From DASWOJ01 sp964242415 (GTDB lineage: Bacteria > Pseudomonadota > Alphaproteobacteria > Acetobacterales > Acetobacteraceae), in the NCBI GenBank assembly GCA_964242415.1, contig CAXTAT010000022.1, positions 1-64,000 of the forward strand: a DNA stretch of 64,000 nt, in the 5' to 3' direction. Each line of letters begins with the position of its first letter. The stretch's first letter is position 1. The position numbers and the translations under genes were made by a program. Below the pieces are notes generated by a model, which was not told where the DNA came from, did not search any database, and saw nothing but the letters and a program-made list of their open reading frames with translations. Shown here piece by piece: positions 18,863 through 30,735 of this stretch.

Positions 18863-19720
18863 ATGAGTGACCCGCGCGACGCCCTGGACGCGGTCGGCCA
18901 ACTGCCGGACGTGGAGATCGACCTGGCCGGCGCCGCCCTGCAACTGGCGCGGATCGACGCGCCGGATGCCGATTGGCAGGCGGCTGGCGCGCACCTGTCC
19001 GAGTTGGCGCGCGATGCCGTGGCGCTGGCGCGGGAGCTGCCCAGCATGGACCTGTCGGCGCGGGCCGGGGCGCTGGCCGGGCTGATCGTCGGGCGCAACT
19101 GCTATGCCGGGGACACCGAGACCTACGACGACCCGGCCAATGCCAACCTGATCCGCGTCGTCGAACGGCGGCGCGGCCTGCCAGTGGCCCTGGGCATCCT
19201 GTGGCTGCACTGCGCGCGGGCCGCCGGGTGGGCGGCGCACGGGCTGGACTTCCCCGGGCACTTCCTGATCGCCCTGCAGGGCGAGCGTCCCCGCGGCAAG
19301 AACCGCGGCAACGAGCCGCAGCAGATCGTGCTGGACGTGTTTGCCGGCGGCGTGCCGCTGACCGCCCGTGACCTGCGCGGGCTGCTGAAGCGGATCGAGG
19401 GCGCGTCGGCCGAGCTGCGTCCCGGCGTGCTGCAGCCCATGCCGGCACGCGGCGTGCTGCTGCGGCTGCAGAACAACATCCGCAGCCGCCGCCAAGACGC
19501 CGGGGACCTGCCGGGCGCCCTGGCCTGCATCGAGGACATGCTGCGCCTTGCGCCCGACACGGCGATGCTGTGGCGGGATGCCGCGGTGGTCAATCAACGG
19601 CTGGAGCGCGTTGCCGCGGCGCTGCGCTGCTATGGGCGCTTCCTGGAGATCGTGCCGCAGGGCGACGCCGCGATGCGGACCCGGGCGGCGATGGAGGAGC
19701 TGCGGTCGCGGCTGCATTGA
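18863..19720 (+). CDS. SirB1 family transglutaminase-like protein
   Basis: 285 residues. The first 150 residues match the transglutaminase-like core of SirB1/YchA proteins: GLIVGRNCYAGDTETYDDPA, then VVERRRGLPVALGILWLHCA and GLDFPGHFLIAL (Pro-Gly-His). The C-terminal part has TPR-like helices (DLPGALACIEDMLRLAPDTA). Such proteins are widespread in proteobacteria; no reaction is firmly established. The usual nucleophile Cys near NCYAGD is present, as is the His in PGHF. It begins 10 bp after thiC, which suggests co-transcription, although no thiamin role is known. Confidence 0.85.
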   Translation: MSDPRDALDAVGQLPDVEIDLAGAALQLARIDAPDADWQAAGAHLSELARDAVALARELPSMDLSARAGALAGLIVGRNCYAGDTETYDDPANANLIRVVERRRGLPVALGILWLHCARAAGWAAHGLDFPGHFLIALQGERPRGKNRGNEPQQIVLDVFAGGVPLTARDLRGLLKRIEGASAELRPGVLQPMPARGVLLRLQNNIRSRRQDAGDLPGALACIEDMLRLAPDTAMLWRDAAVVNQRLERVAAALRCYGRFLEIVPQGDAAMRTRAAMEELRSRLH

Positions 19721-19895
19721 CGTGGCGTCATGCGGTGACCTCCTCGGGCGTGATCCCGCGCTGAGTTGGACACATCCCCGTTAGCCGGCGCGGATCTTAA
19801 ACAGCCGTTAAGGTCTGACGCGGTATTTGAGACACCCCCGACCCGCCTGTAGCCTCGCGGCTACGGGCTGGGCAACCGGGCAAGGATTGTCCAAC

Positions 19896-20264
19896 ATGAA
19901 ACTGCTCCCTTCACACCCAATAAGCGCACGCCATGACCTTCTTGCTCTTCTGATGCCAGGCGTGGCCGACCCGGCGCCGGGCCTCTACGCCTGCGAGGTG
20001 GATGGCATCGCGGCCTGGCTGGCCGACCAGGTTCAGCCCGGCCCCTGGTGCGCGCTGCCGCATGTGGACCCGGACGGCCAAACCTCCGTCATGATCATGG
20101 CGTCGGACGACAACCCGGCCGTCCCCACGTTCGTCGTCCACCGGGAGGACGCGCTGCTGCGGCTGGACGTGGTGCAGGCCGACACTTACACCCGGCTCGG
20201 TGCCTATGGCGCGCTGACGCCGTTGCTGAACGCGCTGGCGGCGGCGATGCGGACCCGCTGCTAG
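19896..20264 (+). CDS. Hypothetical protein (orphan, 122 aa)
   Basis: 122 residues from the ATG at 19896. I do not recognise the family. There is no signal peptide or membrane helix. The middle (YACEVDGIAAWLADQVQPGP) and the later TFVVHREDALLRLDVVQAD suggest a small alpha/beta fold. Its codon use matches the surrounding genes, so it is likely real. The region between it and the SirB1-type gene (19721-19895) has no feature I can name. The hexapeptide acyltransferase follows 34 bp downstream, and the two could be co-transcribed. Confidence 0.6.
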   Translation: MKLLPSHPISARHDLLALLMPGVADPAPGLYACEVDGIAAWLADQVQPGPWCALPHVDPDGQTSVMIMASDDNPAVPTFVVHREDALLRLDVVQADTYTRLGAYGALTPLLNALAAAMRTRC

Positions 20265-20298
20265 AAGGCCGGCCCACCCTGCCGGTGCAGGAGGCTCG

Positions 20299-20943
20299 AT
20301 GGCCAACGACCCCGCTTCCGCCGCCAAGTCCCTCGGCGCCACGCCCAGCATCCACCGCACCGCCTCCGTCCGAGACAGCACGTTCGGCATCTGGTGCGAG
20401 GTCGGGGCGCGGACCAAGGTCGCCGAGAGCAGCTTCGGCGACTACTCCTACGTCGTGAACGACAGCGACATCATCTATGCGACGGTCGGCAAGTTCTGTT
20501 CCATCGCCGCGCATACCCGGCTGAACCCGGGCAACCATCCGCTAGATCGCGTGATGCTGAGCCATGTCGGCTATCGCAGCAGCGCCTATGGACTGGGGCC
20601 GGACGATCCCGGGTTGTTCGACTGGCGGCGGAACAGCCGGGTGACGCTGGGACATGACGTCTGGATCGGCCATGGCGCGATCGTGCTGCCCGGGCGCAGC
20701 GTCGGCGCCGGGGCGGCCATCGGCGCCGGGACCGTGGTGACGAAGGACGTGCCGCCGTTCGCGGTCGTGGTCGGCAACCCCGGCCGGGTGCTGCGGTTCC
20801 GGTTCCCACCCGAGATCATCGCCGCACTGCACCGGATCGCCTGGTGGGACTGGCCGCACGCGCGGCTGGGCACCGCCATGCACGACTTCCGGCACCTGGG
20901 TGCGGCGGAGTTCTGCGCGCGTTATGATCCTGGTCCCGGCTGA
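20299..20943 (+). CDS. Hexapeptide-repeat acetyltransferase (phosphonate/CatB-type)
   Basis: 214 residues with left-handed beta-helix hexapeptide repeats. SYVVNDSDIIYATVGKFCSI, AAHTRLNPGNHP and FDWRRNSRVTLGHDVWIGHG are the hallmark of the family described as phosphonate metabolism transferase hexapeptide proteins, related to CatB/Vat acetyltransferases. The expected catalytic His lies in NPGNHP, and the acyl-CoA site in the GHDVWIGHGAIVLPG coil. No phosphonate genes (phn) are nearby, so the substrate is open. A REP-like element follows, and then the convergent aminopeptidase P gene. Confidence 0.85.
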   Translation: MANDPASAAKSLGATPSIHRTASVRDSTFGIWCEVGARTKVAESSFGDYSYVVNDSDIIYATVGKFCSIAAHTRLNPGNHPLDRVMLSHVGYRSSAYGLGPDDPGLFDWRRNSRVTLGHDVWIGHGAIVLPGRSVGAGAAIGAGTVVTKDVPPFAVVVGNPGRVLRFRFPPEIIAALHRIAWWDWPHARLGTAMHDFRHLGAAEFCARYDPGPG

Positions 20944-20972
20944 CCCGGTGCCGGTGATTTAAGCGCCGTCCT

Positions 20973-21138
20973 GGCCTTCTCCCTCTCCCTCCGGGAAAGG
21001 GCCGGGATGAGGGGGTCTTGCCGCAAGCGCCAGGCTTTGCCGAGTTGGGAGCGGCTGCTGTTCCTGACCTTGCGAATTTGGCCCTGGCCGCCTCCCTCAC
21101 CCCGGCCCTCTCCCGGAGGGAGGGGGAGAAAGCAGCGT
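20973..21138. repeat. Paired REP-like element, copy 4
   Basis: Left arm CTCCCTCTCCCTCCGGGAAA then GGGCCGGGATGAGGGGGT (about 20980-21017); right arm CCCTCACCCCGGCCCTCTCC then CGGAGGGAGGGGGAGAAAGC (about 21094-21134). The two are inverted around an 80-base spacer. It lies between convergent gene ends. Confidence 0.9.
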
Positions 21139-21169
21139 CTTCGCCATAGGTGATCGCGCTTAACGCCGC

Positions 21170-22954
21170 TTATTTCAAGGGCTGGCAGGCCCCCGCCAGC
21201 CAGTTCCGCACCGGGCCGTCCAGCGCCGGCCCGACCTCGCGCAGCACCCGGGCGTGATAGGCATCCAGCCAGCCGCGTTCGGCTGGGCTGAGCATCGCCG
21301 GGTCGATCAGGCGCTGGTCGAACGGCGCCAGGGTCAGCGTCTCGAAGCACAGGAACGGCTTGCGGGCCTCCGGCATCTCGGCAGGGCGGACCAGCAGCAG
21401 GTTCTCCAGCCGGATGCCGTAGGCGCCCGGCAGGTAGAAGCCAGGCTCGTCGGACAGGATCATTCCGGCGGCCAGGGGCACCATCCGGCCAGCGCGCGAC
21501 AGGCTGGCCGGGCCTTCATGGACCGACAAGTAGCTGCCGACGCCATGGCCGGTGCCGTGGTCGTAATCCAGCCCGGCCCGCCACAGCGGCACGCGCGCCA
21601 GGGCGTCCAGATGCGGGCCGGAGACGCCGGCCGGGAACGTCGCCGTGGCCACCGCGATATGGCCTTGCAGGACGCGGGTGAAGCGGTCCCGCAACTCCGC
21701 GGGCGGAGCACCGGGGCCGGTCCAGACGGTGCGGGTCACGTCGGTCGTGCCGTCCGGATACTGGCCGCCGCTGTCGATCAAGTAGGCTTCATCCCGATGC
21801 AGCGGGCGGTCGCTCTCGACGGTGACGCGATAGTGGATTACCGCGCCATGCTCCCCGGCGCCGGAGATGGCCGGGAAGCTTTCCCCGCGGAACCCCTCCA
21901 CCTCCTGCCGGAACTGCAGCAGCCAGGCGGCGGCGGCGATCTCGGTCGTATGCCCGGCGGCGCCGTCCAGCCAGTGCAGAAAGCGGCAGACCGCCACGGC
22001 GTCCCTGGCGTGGGCGGCACGGGCGCCAGCCTGTTCCACCTCGTTCTTGCAGGCCTTGGGCAGCAGGCAGGGGTCCGGCCCCTCCGTCACCACCGCGCCG
22101 GCCGCGCGCAGGGTCTGGGCAAACCAAATGGGTGAGCCAGCCGGGTCCACCCGCACCCGCTGTCCGGCCAGGGCCGCCAGGGCGTCCGGCAGGGCATCGC
22201 GGCCCATCGGCGTCACGTCCGGACCCAGCCAGTCCCGCGCCGCCGCATCCAGCTTGGCAGGGTCCATGAACAGCGCCGCCGTCCCGTCCGCGTGCAGCAG
22301 CACGAAGCCAAGCGCGAACGGCGTGTAGTCCACGTCGCCGCCGCGGATGTTCAGCAGCCAGGCCAGCGAGGCTGGGTCGGTGATGACGGCGGCGTCTTCC
22401 TGCTTGGCGCGCAGCGCCCCCACGACCTCCGCCCGCTTGTCCGTGGCGGACCGCCCGGCCCACCGCAGCGGCTGCACCACGACTGGCGCGGCTGGCGCGG
22501 GCGGACGGTCCAGCCACGCGGCATCGAGCGGGTTGCGCTCCACCGCCACCATCGTCAGCCCGGCGTCCTGGAAGCGCGCCAGTCCCTCCTGGCTGATCAG
22601 CCAGGGATCGTAGCCGATCCGCCCGCCCGGCACCGCCTCGGCCAGCCACTCCGGCGGGGGCTGCTCGGTGATGTGGCGCAACTCGAACAGCGCCGGGTCG
22701 GTCTGGGCGGCAAGCTGCAGGGTGTAGCGGCCATCGGTGAACGCGGCGGCACGGTTCCGCAGCACGACAGCCAGGCCGGCGCTGCCGGTGAAGCCGGTCA
22801 GCCAGGCCAGCCGCTCGGCGCTCGGCGGCACATACTCGCCGAGGTGCTCATCGGATCGCGGCACGATGAAGCCATCCAGGCCATCACGGGCCAGGCTCTG
22901 CCGAATGGCGGCCAGCTTCACCGAAGTGTGACCGACTGCGGACCCCATGTTCAC
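21170..22954 (-). CDS. Aminopeptidase P family (Xaa-Pro aminopeptidase)
   Basis: 594 residues; the second Met (22948) is an alternative start. The two N-terminal creatinase-like domains (DGFIVPRSDEHLGEYVPPSA at the start) are followed by the pita-bread metallopeptidase domain. Metal ligands are in place: Asp pair in YLIDSGGQYPDGTTDVTRT, His in GTGHGVGSYLSVHEGP, Glu in LSDEPGFYLPGAYG and Glu in IRLENLL. The length matches the long two-domain form of the family. It removes N-terminal residues before proline in the cytoplasm. It is divergent from the DUF1127 gene. Confidence 0.95.
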   Translation of the reverse strand: MNMGSAVGHTSVKLAAIRQSLARDGLDGFIVPRSDEHLGEYVPPSAERLAWLTGFTGSAGLAVVLRNRAAAFTDGRYTLQLAAQTDPALFELRHITEQPPPEWLAEAVPGGRIGYDPWLISQEGLARFQDAGLTMVAVERNPLDAAWLDRPPAPAAPVVVQPLRWAGRSATDKRAEVVGALRAKQEDAAVITDPASLAWLLNIRGGDVDYTPFALGFVLLHADGTAALFMDPAKLDAAARDWLGPDVTPMGRDALPDALAALAGQRVRVDPAGSPIWFAQTLRAAGAVVTEGPDPCLLPKACKNEVEQAGARAAHARDAVAVCRFLHWLDGAAGHTTEIAAAAWLLQFRQEVEGFRGESFPAISGAGEHGAVIHYRVTVESDRPLHRDEAYLIDSGGQYPDGTTDVTRTVWTGPGAPPAELRDRFTRVLQGHIAVATATFPAGVSGPHLDALARVPLWRAGLDYDHGTGHGVGSYLSVHEGPASLSRAGRMVPLAAGMILSDEPGFYLPGAYGIRLENLLLVRPAEMPEARKPFLCFETLTLAPFDQRLIDPAMLSPAERGWLDAYHARVLREVGPALDGPVRNWLAGACQPLK

Positions 22955-23128
22955 GATCTCTTCATAATCTGCATATCTCAGCCACTAGTATTGCATGCAG
23001 CGCATATCAGGCGGCGAGGCTTTGCGTGCTGCAGTGCAGCAATGGCAGCCTATATGCAGTTGATGCCACGACAGAATGTTTCCTGTGCCGAGTGTGGCAT
23101 TGTACTTAAATCGTTTTGAGGACCCATT

Positions 23129-23449
23129 ATGAACGCCCCGCTTGCCAAGGAGCAGATTGCGCTCCTGATGTCTGACAGCCTGACGTACCGCACCCCGGCC
23201 GTCGAGGGCACAGACGGCACCATTGCCAACTCCCGCCCGACCGGCCTGAGCCGCCTTGTTGCTTCCTTGCGCCGCGCCGTTGCGGCTGTCGTCGAGTTGC
23301 CGCGCCGCCGTGCGGTGATGGATGAGTTGGCGTTGCTGACCGACCGCGAGCTGGCGGACATCGGGCTGAACCGCGCCGAGTTGAACCGCGTGTTCGACCC
23401 GCGGTTCGCCCAGACCCGTGCGCGCGATTTCATGGGTCACGTCGCCTAG
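23129..23449 (+). CDS. DUF1127 domain protein
   Basis: 106 residues. The C-terminal half carries the DUF1127 pattern: RRRAVMDELALLTDRELADI followed by GLNRAELNRVF. This is the L-x-x-L-x-D-R-E-L-x-D-I-G-L-x-R motif with basic surroundings; such small proteins in alphaproteobacteria bind RNA or act in phosphate or stress responses. The N-terminal 45 residues are not conserved in the family as far as I can tell. The start is supported by GAGGA just upstream of ATG 23129. The 174-bp gap from the divergent aminopeptidase gene should hold both promoters. Confidence 0.85.
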   Translation: MNAPLAKEQIALLMSDSLTYRTPAVEGTDGTIANSRPTGLSRLVASLRRAVAAVVELPRRRAVMDELALLTDRELADIGLNRAELNRVFDPRFAQTRARDFMGHVA

Positions 23450-23478
23450 CTAGACCCGACGCGGCAGGCGAGAGAGGG

Positions 23479-23636
23479 CTACCTGCCTCCTCTCCCTCCG
23501 GAGAGGGCCTGGGTGAGGGAGGCCGCACAGGCCCGGATTGTCCATTGAGAGACGGCATCCAGTCTTAACTTGGCCTGGTGCAGCCCTTGCCGCTTCCCTC
23601 ACCCCGGCCCTCTCCCGGAGGGAGAGGAAGCAGGCG
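23479..23636. repeat. Paired REP-like element, copy 5
   Basis: Left arm CCTCTCCCTCCGGAGAGGGC then CTGGGTGAGGGAGG (about 23488-23522); right arm CCCTCACCCCGGCCCTCTCC then CGGAGGGAGAGGAAGCAGG (about 23597-23635). The right arm covers the last codons and stop codon of prmA on the other strand. Confidence 0.9.
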
Positions 23637-24536
23637 CCGCTCCCACGACTTCTCGGCCGGACTTTTGCATGACAAGCGTTGTCCACCCGCCCTCGCGCAG
23701 AACGGCTTGCAGCCAAAGCCCTTGCCGGCGATGCGCCGCCAGGACCATACGCGCCTGGCTCGCCAGCAATCCCGACAGGATCGCGGTTCCCCCAGGCGCC
23801 AAGGCCAGCCCAAGGTCGCGCGCCATGCGGCACAGCGGACGGGCCAGGATGTTGGCAAGAACGAGGTCATAGGGCCGGCCAGCCTGCACCGACCGCCCCT
23901 GCCATCCATTGGCCAGCACGGCACGGACCAGATGGGCGACCCCGTTCATCGCCGCATTCTGCCGCGTCACCCGCACCGACCACGGCTCGATATCGGTCGC
24001 CAGCACCCGGCGGTGCAGCAGCTTTGCCGCCGCCATCGCCAGGATGCCGGACCCGGTGCCCAGGTCCAGGATGCGCCGCGGACGCCGCCGGGCCACGATC
24101 TCCAGCGCGCGCAGGCAGCCGCGGGTCGAACCATGCTCGCCGGAGCCGAACGCCAGCCCGGCATCCAGGGTCAGCGCCAGGCGGCCAGCGGGCGAGCCGC
24201 CAGCATGATGAGTGCCGCGGATGGCGAAACGGCGGCCAACGAGCTGCTCCGGGAAGGCGTCATAGGTGCGGGCCAGCCAGCCCTCGGCCGCCGTCGCCTC
24301 GCGGCCGAGCGTGGCCGTCACGCCAGTCACCACGGCGGCGATGGCCAGGGCATCCTGCAGGCCATCGTCCCCGGCGCCCATGTCGCGCACGCCCTCCACC
24401 CGCCAAATCCCCCGCGCTTCATCGGCAAAGAAGAAGGCGACCGTCTCACATGCCGTCGCCAACGCGGCCTCATACGCCTCCACGGCAGCGTCCGGCACCT
24501 CGACGAACACGGTCTCCAACGGGCCGGCGCGGCGTC

Positions 24537-24540
<4 letters not shown>
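23599..24540 (-). CDS. prmA: Ribosomal protein L11 methyltransferase PrmA
   Basis: 313 residues beginning with GTG at 24540, which overlaps the helicase stop (GTGA, 4 bp). The methyltransferase domain has the SAM-binding loop DLGTGSGILAMAA, LTLDAGLAFGSGEHGSTRGC (the PrmA signature around FGTGxHxTT), and LVLANILARPL, the catalytic N-x-L-A motif. It trimethylates L11 on the large ribosomal subunit. The last nine or so codons (ending SSPSGRGPG) and the stop TGA are supplied by the right arm of a REP-like repeat, so the native C-terminus has been replaced or extended. The gene is translationally coupled to the helicase. Confidence 0.9.
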
Positions 24541-27821
<3,281 letters not shown>

Positions 27822-27880
27822 GGTGCAGGGACGATGGGACGCATCCCCGGCACCATAGAACAGGGGCCGAACGTGGCCAA

Positions 27881-27957
27881 CCCAGACGGACGCCTGCCGT
27901 CCGACCCAAACGGACGCCTTCCGTCCGGCTCAGACGAACGCCTTCCGTCCGGCTCAT
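27881..27957. repeat. 24-bp tandem repeat, three hairpin units, upstream of the helicase
   Basis: Units start at 27881, 27905 and 27929. Each contains CGGACG-CCTTC-CGTCCG or a close variant (the first has CCTGC as loop, the third CGAACG), a six-base stem with a five-base loop. They begin 60 bases before the helicase start codon on its leader side. Confidence 0.8.
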
Positions 27958-28008
27958 ACCAGTAGCCCTTCGCTCTGGCCCTTACGATGCTGCATCCAAT
28001 CAGCCGCC

Positions 28009-28099
28009 GTCATTGCGAGCCGGCTTCGGCGCGGCAATCCAGTGGGTATGGGCTGGGGTTCCGGTCTTGCACCCCCTGGATTGCCGCGTCGCAATGACA
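28009..28099. repeat. GTCATTGCGAG inverted repeat family, copy 1
   Basis: Left end GTCATTGCGAGCCGGCTTCG followed by GCGCGGCAATCCAG; right end CCTGGATTGCCGCGTCGCAA then TGAC, inverted to the left end. The spacer is about 33 bases. It lies between the helicase start and the metF end. Confidence 0.8.
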
Positions 28100-28242
28100 G
28101 ACGGGACAACGACGAGCACGGGGCGGGCGATTCGGTCAGAGCAGAGGGTGGTTGATGTCAGTTCCACACGGAAATGACGACCTACGCATTACCCCGTTCC
28201 TCGGGGTTTGCGGATTCCCGCTGTTCCCTAGCCCGTCCCTGC

Positions 28243-29211
28243 TCAGCCCGTTGCACAATCGGCGGCTGGCTTCTTCGCGCGCACGCCCAGCAGGTGGGCA
28301 ATAGCAAAGGTCAGGTCCGGGCGGTTCAGCGTGTAGAAGTGGAATTCATCGACCCCATTAGCCTGCAGCAGGCGGACCTGCTCGGCGGCGAGGATGGCGG
28401 CGATCATGCGCCGGGTCTCGGGGTCGTCCTCGGTGCCCTCGAACATGGCGCCGAGCCACTCCGGCACGCTGGCGCCGCACATGGCGCTGAACTTGGCGGC
28501 CTGCGCGTAGTTGGACACCGGCATGATGCCCGGCACGATCGGCGCGGTGATCCCCGCCGCCAGCGCCCGGTCCAGGAAACGCAGGAACACCGTGCCGTCG
28601 AAGAAGTACTGCGTGATGGCGCGCGTGGCGCCCGCGTCCAGCTTGCGCTTCAGGTTGTCGAGGTCGTGGTCGTCGCTGAGGGCGGTGGGGTGCGTCTCGG
28701 GGTAGGCGGCGACGGAAATCTCGAAGTCCGCAATCCGCTTCAGCCCGGCCACCAGGTCGTTGGCATAGGCATAGCCGTCCGGGTGCGGCTGATAATCCTG
28801 GCCCGCCGGGGCATCGCCGCGCAGGGCGACGATGTGGCGCACGCCGGCGTCCCAGTACTCCCGCGCCACGTCATCGACCTCGCCCCTGGACGCGCCGACG
28901 CAGGTCAGGTGCGCGGCCGGGGTTAGCGTGGTCTCCCGCACCAGGCGGGTCACGGTGGCATGGGTGCGGGCCTGCGTGGTGCCGCCGGCGCCGTAGGTGA
29001 CGGACACGAAGCGGGGCTGCAACTGCTCCAGCCGGCGCACGCAGGTCCAGAGCTGCGCCTCAAGCGCGTCGTTCTTGGGCGGGAAGAACTCGAACGACAG
29101 CGCCGGGGCGGGCAGCGCCGCGGTCCGGGCAGGCAGCGCGGCAAAGCGGGGGCCGGTCAGCCAGCGTTCCAGGGTGGCCGGCGCGGCTTCGGGGCGGGTG
29201 ATCTGGTTCAT
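28243..29211 (-). CDS. metF: Methylenetetrahydrofolate reductase MetF
   Basis: 322 residues. The MTHFR barrel is recognisable from LSFEFFPPKNDALE (the folate/FAD site start), VSVTYGAGGTT, HLTCVGASRGEVDD and VALRGDAP, then ITQYFFDGTVFLRF and PGIMPVSNYAQ near the C-terminus. It reduces 5,10-methylene-THF to 5-methyl-THF with NADH and FAD for methionine synthesis. It pairs functionally with metK, which is elsewhere in the window. It is divergent from mlaA across a 160-bp region; I found no SAM riboswitch there. Confidence 0.97.
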   Translation of the reverse strand: MNQITRPEAAPATLERWLTGPRFAALPARTAALPAPALSFEFFPPKNDALEAQLWTCVRRLEQLQPRFVSVTYGAGGTTQARTHATVTRLVRETTLTPAAHLTCVGASRGEVDDVAREYWDAGVRHIVALRGDAPAGQDYQPHPDGYAYANDLVAGLKRIADFEISVAAYPETHPTALSDDHDLDNLKRKLDAGATRAITQYFFDGTVFLRFLDRALAAGITAPIVPGIMPVSNYAQAAKFSAMCGASVPEWLGAMFEGTEDDPETRRMIAAILAAEQVRLLQANGVDEFHFYTLNRPDLTFAIAHLLGVRAKKPAADCATG

Positions 29212-29373
29212 CGCGTGCTACCCAGGTTGTGAACGTGCAACAATTGGCTTGTGTAGGGTAATATACGACGACACGGGCGCAACACCATCCGCTTGCATGC
29301 GTTATGTCGACGCGATCTGCGGCCCTACTGCCGTCAAACACGCCTCCTACAATGGGCGGCCATGGGGACCAAA

Positions 29374-30123
29374 ATGCGATCCACTCCCGCTCTGATACTG
29401 CTCGCCGCCGCACTTTCCCTCTCAGCCTGCGCCGGCAATTCCCCGGCTGGCGACCAAGCCACGGCGGACCAGGTCAATGATCCGCTGGAAGGCACGAACC
29501 GCTTCATCTACCGGGTGAACGACAAGGTCGATACCTATGTCGTGCGCCCCGTCGCAGTGGCCTACCGGGATTATGTGCCCGGTGCGGTGCGCCGTCCGAT
29601 CCGCAACGTGCTGAATAACCTGGGCAGCCCCATCCTTTTCAGCAACGATGTGCTGCAGGGCAAGCCGCGCCGGGCCGGCGACACCATGATGCGCTTCCTG
29701 ATCAACAGCACCGCCGGCGTTGGCGGGCTGTTCGACGTGGCGTCCGGGGTGGGCTATCCCCGCCATTCCACCGACCTTGGCGTGACGTTGGCGCTCTGGG
29801 GCGTGGGCAGCGGACCCTATCTGTTCCTGCCGCTGCTTGGCCCCAACAACGTGCGGGACGGCGCGGGCTATGCCGGCGACCTACTGTTCGATCCGCTGAC
29901 CTGGGCGTCATTCGGCGGCAGCACCGCGGTCGAGGCGACGCAGTTTACGTTGAACGCCGTGGACACCCGGGAGCGCCTGATCGACCCCATCGACGATGTG
30001 AAACGCACGGCGCTCGACCCCTACGCCACGTTCCGCAGCGTCTATGGCCAGAACCGCCAATCCACCATCGAAGAAACCAGGAACGACAACCAGGCGACCG
30101 TTCCGGCCTGGTTCAACCACTGA
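29374..30123 (+). CDS. mlaA: MlaA/VacJ family outer-membrane lipoprotein
   Basis: 249 residues from the ATG at 29374, preceded by GGGGA; ATG 29362 is an alternative. The signal sequence ends in a lipobox, LSLSAC, with the lipid-anchored Cys at about residue 20. The VacJ core follows: NDPLEGTNRFIYRVNDKVDT, VPGAVRRPIRNVLNNLGSP, and the later GPYLFLPLLGPNNVRDGAGY. It is the outer-membrane part of the Mla system that removes misplaced phospholipids from the outer leaflet and hands them to MlaC. mlaC is the next gene. The inner-membrane MlaFEDB complex is not in the window. Confidence 0.95.
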   Translation: MRSTPALILLAAALSLSACAGNSPAGDQATADQVNDPLEGTNRFIYRVNDKVDTYVVRPVAVAYRDYVPGAVRRPIRNVLNNLGSPILFSNDVLQGKPRRAGDTMMRFLINSTAGVGGLFDVASGVGYPRHSTDLGVTLALWGVGSGPYLFLPLLGPNNVRDGAGYAGDLLFDPLTWASFGGSTAVEATQFTLNAVDTRERLIDPIDDVKRTALDPYATFRSVYGQNRQSTIEETRNDNQATVPAWFNH

Positions 30124-30141
30124 CCGAAGGCACCTCTACCC

Positions 30142-30735
30142 ATGCTGACACGCCGTCACCTTCTGCTTCTGGGCGCCGCGACGCTTGCAACCGTCTCCGC
30201 CGGGCCGCGCGCCTGGGCGCAGGACGCCACGGGCTTCGTCGTCAACCTGGGTAATCAGTTGGCCGCCATCGTCAACGGACCCGGCAGCTATGAGGAGAAG
30301 AAGCGCCGGCTGGCCCCCCTGGTGGAGCAGGCGGTCGATATCGACGGGATCGCGCAGTTCTGCCTGGGCATCTACTGGCGCCGGGCCACGCCGCAGCAGC
30401 AGGCGGAGTTCAAGCACCTGTTCCATGCGGTGCTGCTGAACAACATCGCCAGCAAGCTGGGCCAGTTCCAGGGCGTCACCTTCCGGCCGACCACGACGCA
30501 GCAGCGGGATTCCGACAGCCTGGTTGGGACCATCATCCAGCGGCCGAACCAGCAGCCGAACAACGTGCAGTGGGTGGTCACCAGCGCGTCGGGCCAGCCG
30601 AAGATCGCCGATGTCGTGGCCGAGGGGGTCAGCTTGCGGCTGACGCAGCGCAATGACTACAGCGCGTTCCTGACGCGCAACGGCAACAACGTGGATGCGC
30701 TGCTCAACGCGATGCGGGAGCAGGCCCGGGCCTGA
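30142..30735 (+). CDS. mlaC: MlaC/Ttg2D family periplasmic phospholipid-binding protein
   Basis: 197 residues. The N-terminus MLTRRHLLLLGAATLATVSA has a twin-Arg-like pair (TRRHLLLLG) and signal peptide ending AWAQ. The mature part shows the MlaC pattern: YEEKKRRLAPLVEQAVDIDG, IYWRRATPQQQAEFKHLF, and the C-terminal ISDVVAEGVSLRLTQRNDYS-like strand (KIADVVAEGVSLRLTQRNDY here). It carries phospholipids between MlaA and the inner membrane. It begins 18 bp after mlaA. Its 3' end overlaps the tail of the convergent GNAT gene by 32 bp. Confidence 0.94.
   Translation: MLTRRHLLLLGAATLATVSAGPRAWAQDATGFVVNLGNQLAAIVNGPGSYEEKKRRLAPLVEQAVDIDGIAQFCLGIYWRRATPQQQAEFKHLFHAVLLNNIASKLGQFQGVTFRPTTTQQRDSDSLVGTIIQRPNQQPNNVQWVVTSASGQPKIADVVAEGVSLRLTQRNDYSAFLTRNGNNVDALLNAMREQARA

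Larger units (their letters stand above)
27822..28242. other. 421-bp region between metF end and helicase start
   Basis: It holds the helicase promoter/leader with a 24-bp tandem hairpin array (27881-27957), then a copy of the GTCATTGCGAG repeat family (28009-28099). A short hairpin, ACCCCG-TTCCT-CGGGGT (about 28194-28210), lies just past the metF stop. No gene is supported. Confidence 0.6.

Noticed and set aside
29212..29373. SAM riboswitch or clear operator between metF and mlaA
   Set aside because: Only weak short symmetries such as GTTG...CAAC; nothing conserved.
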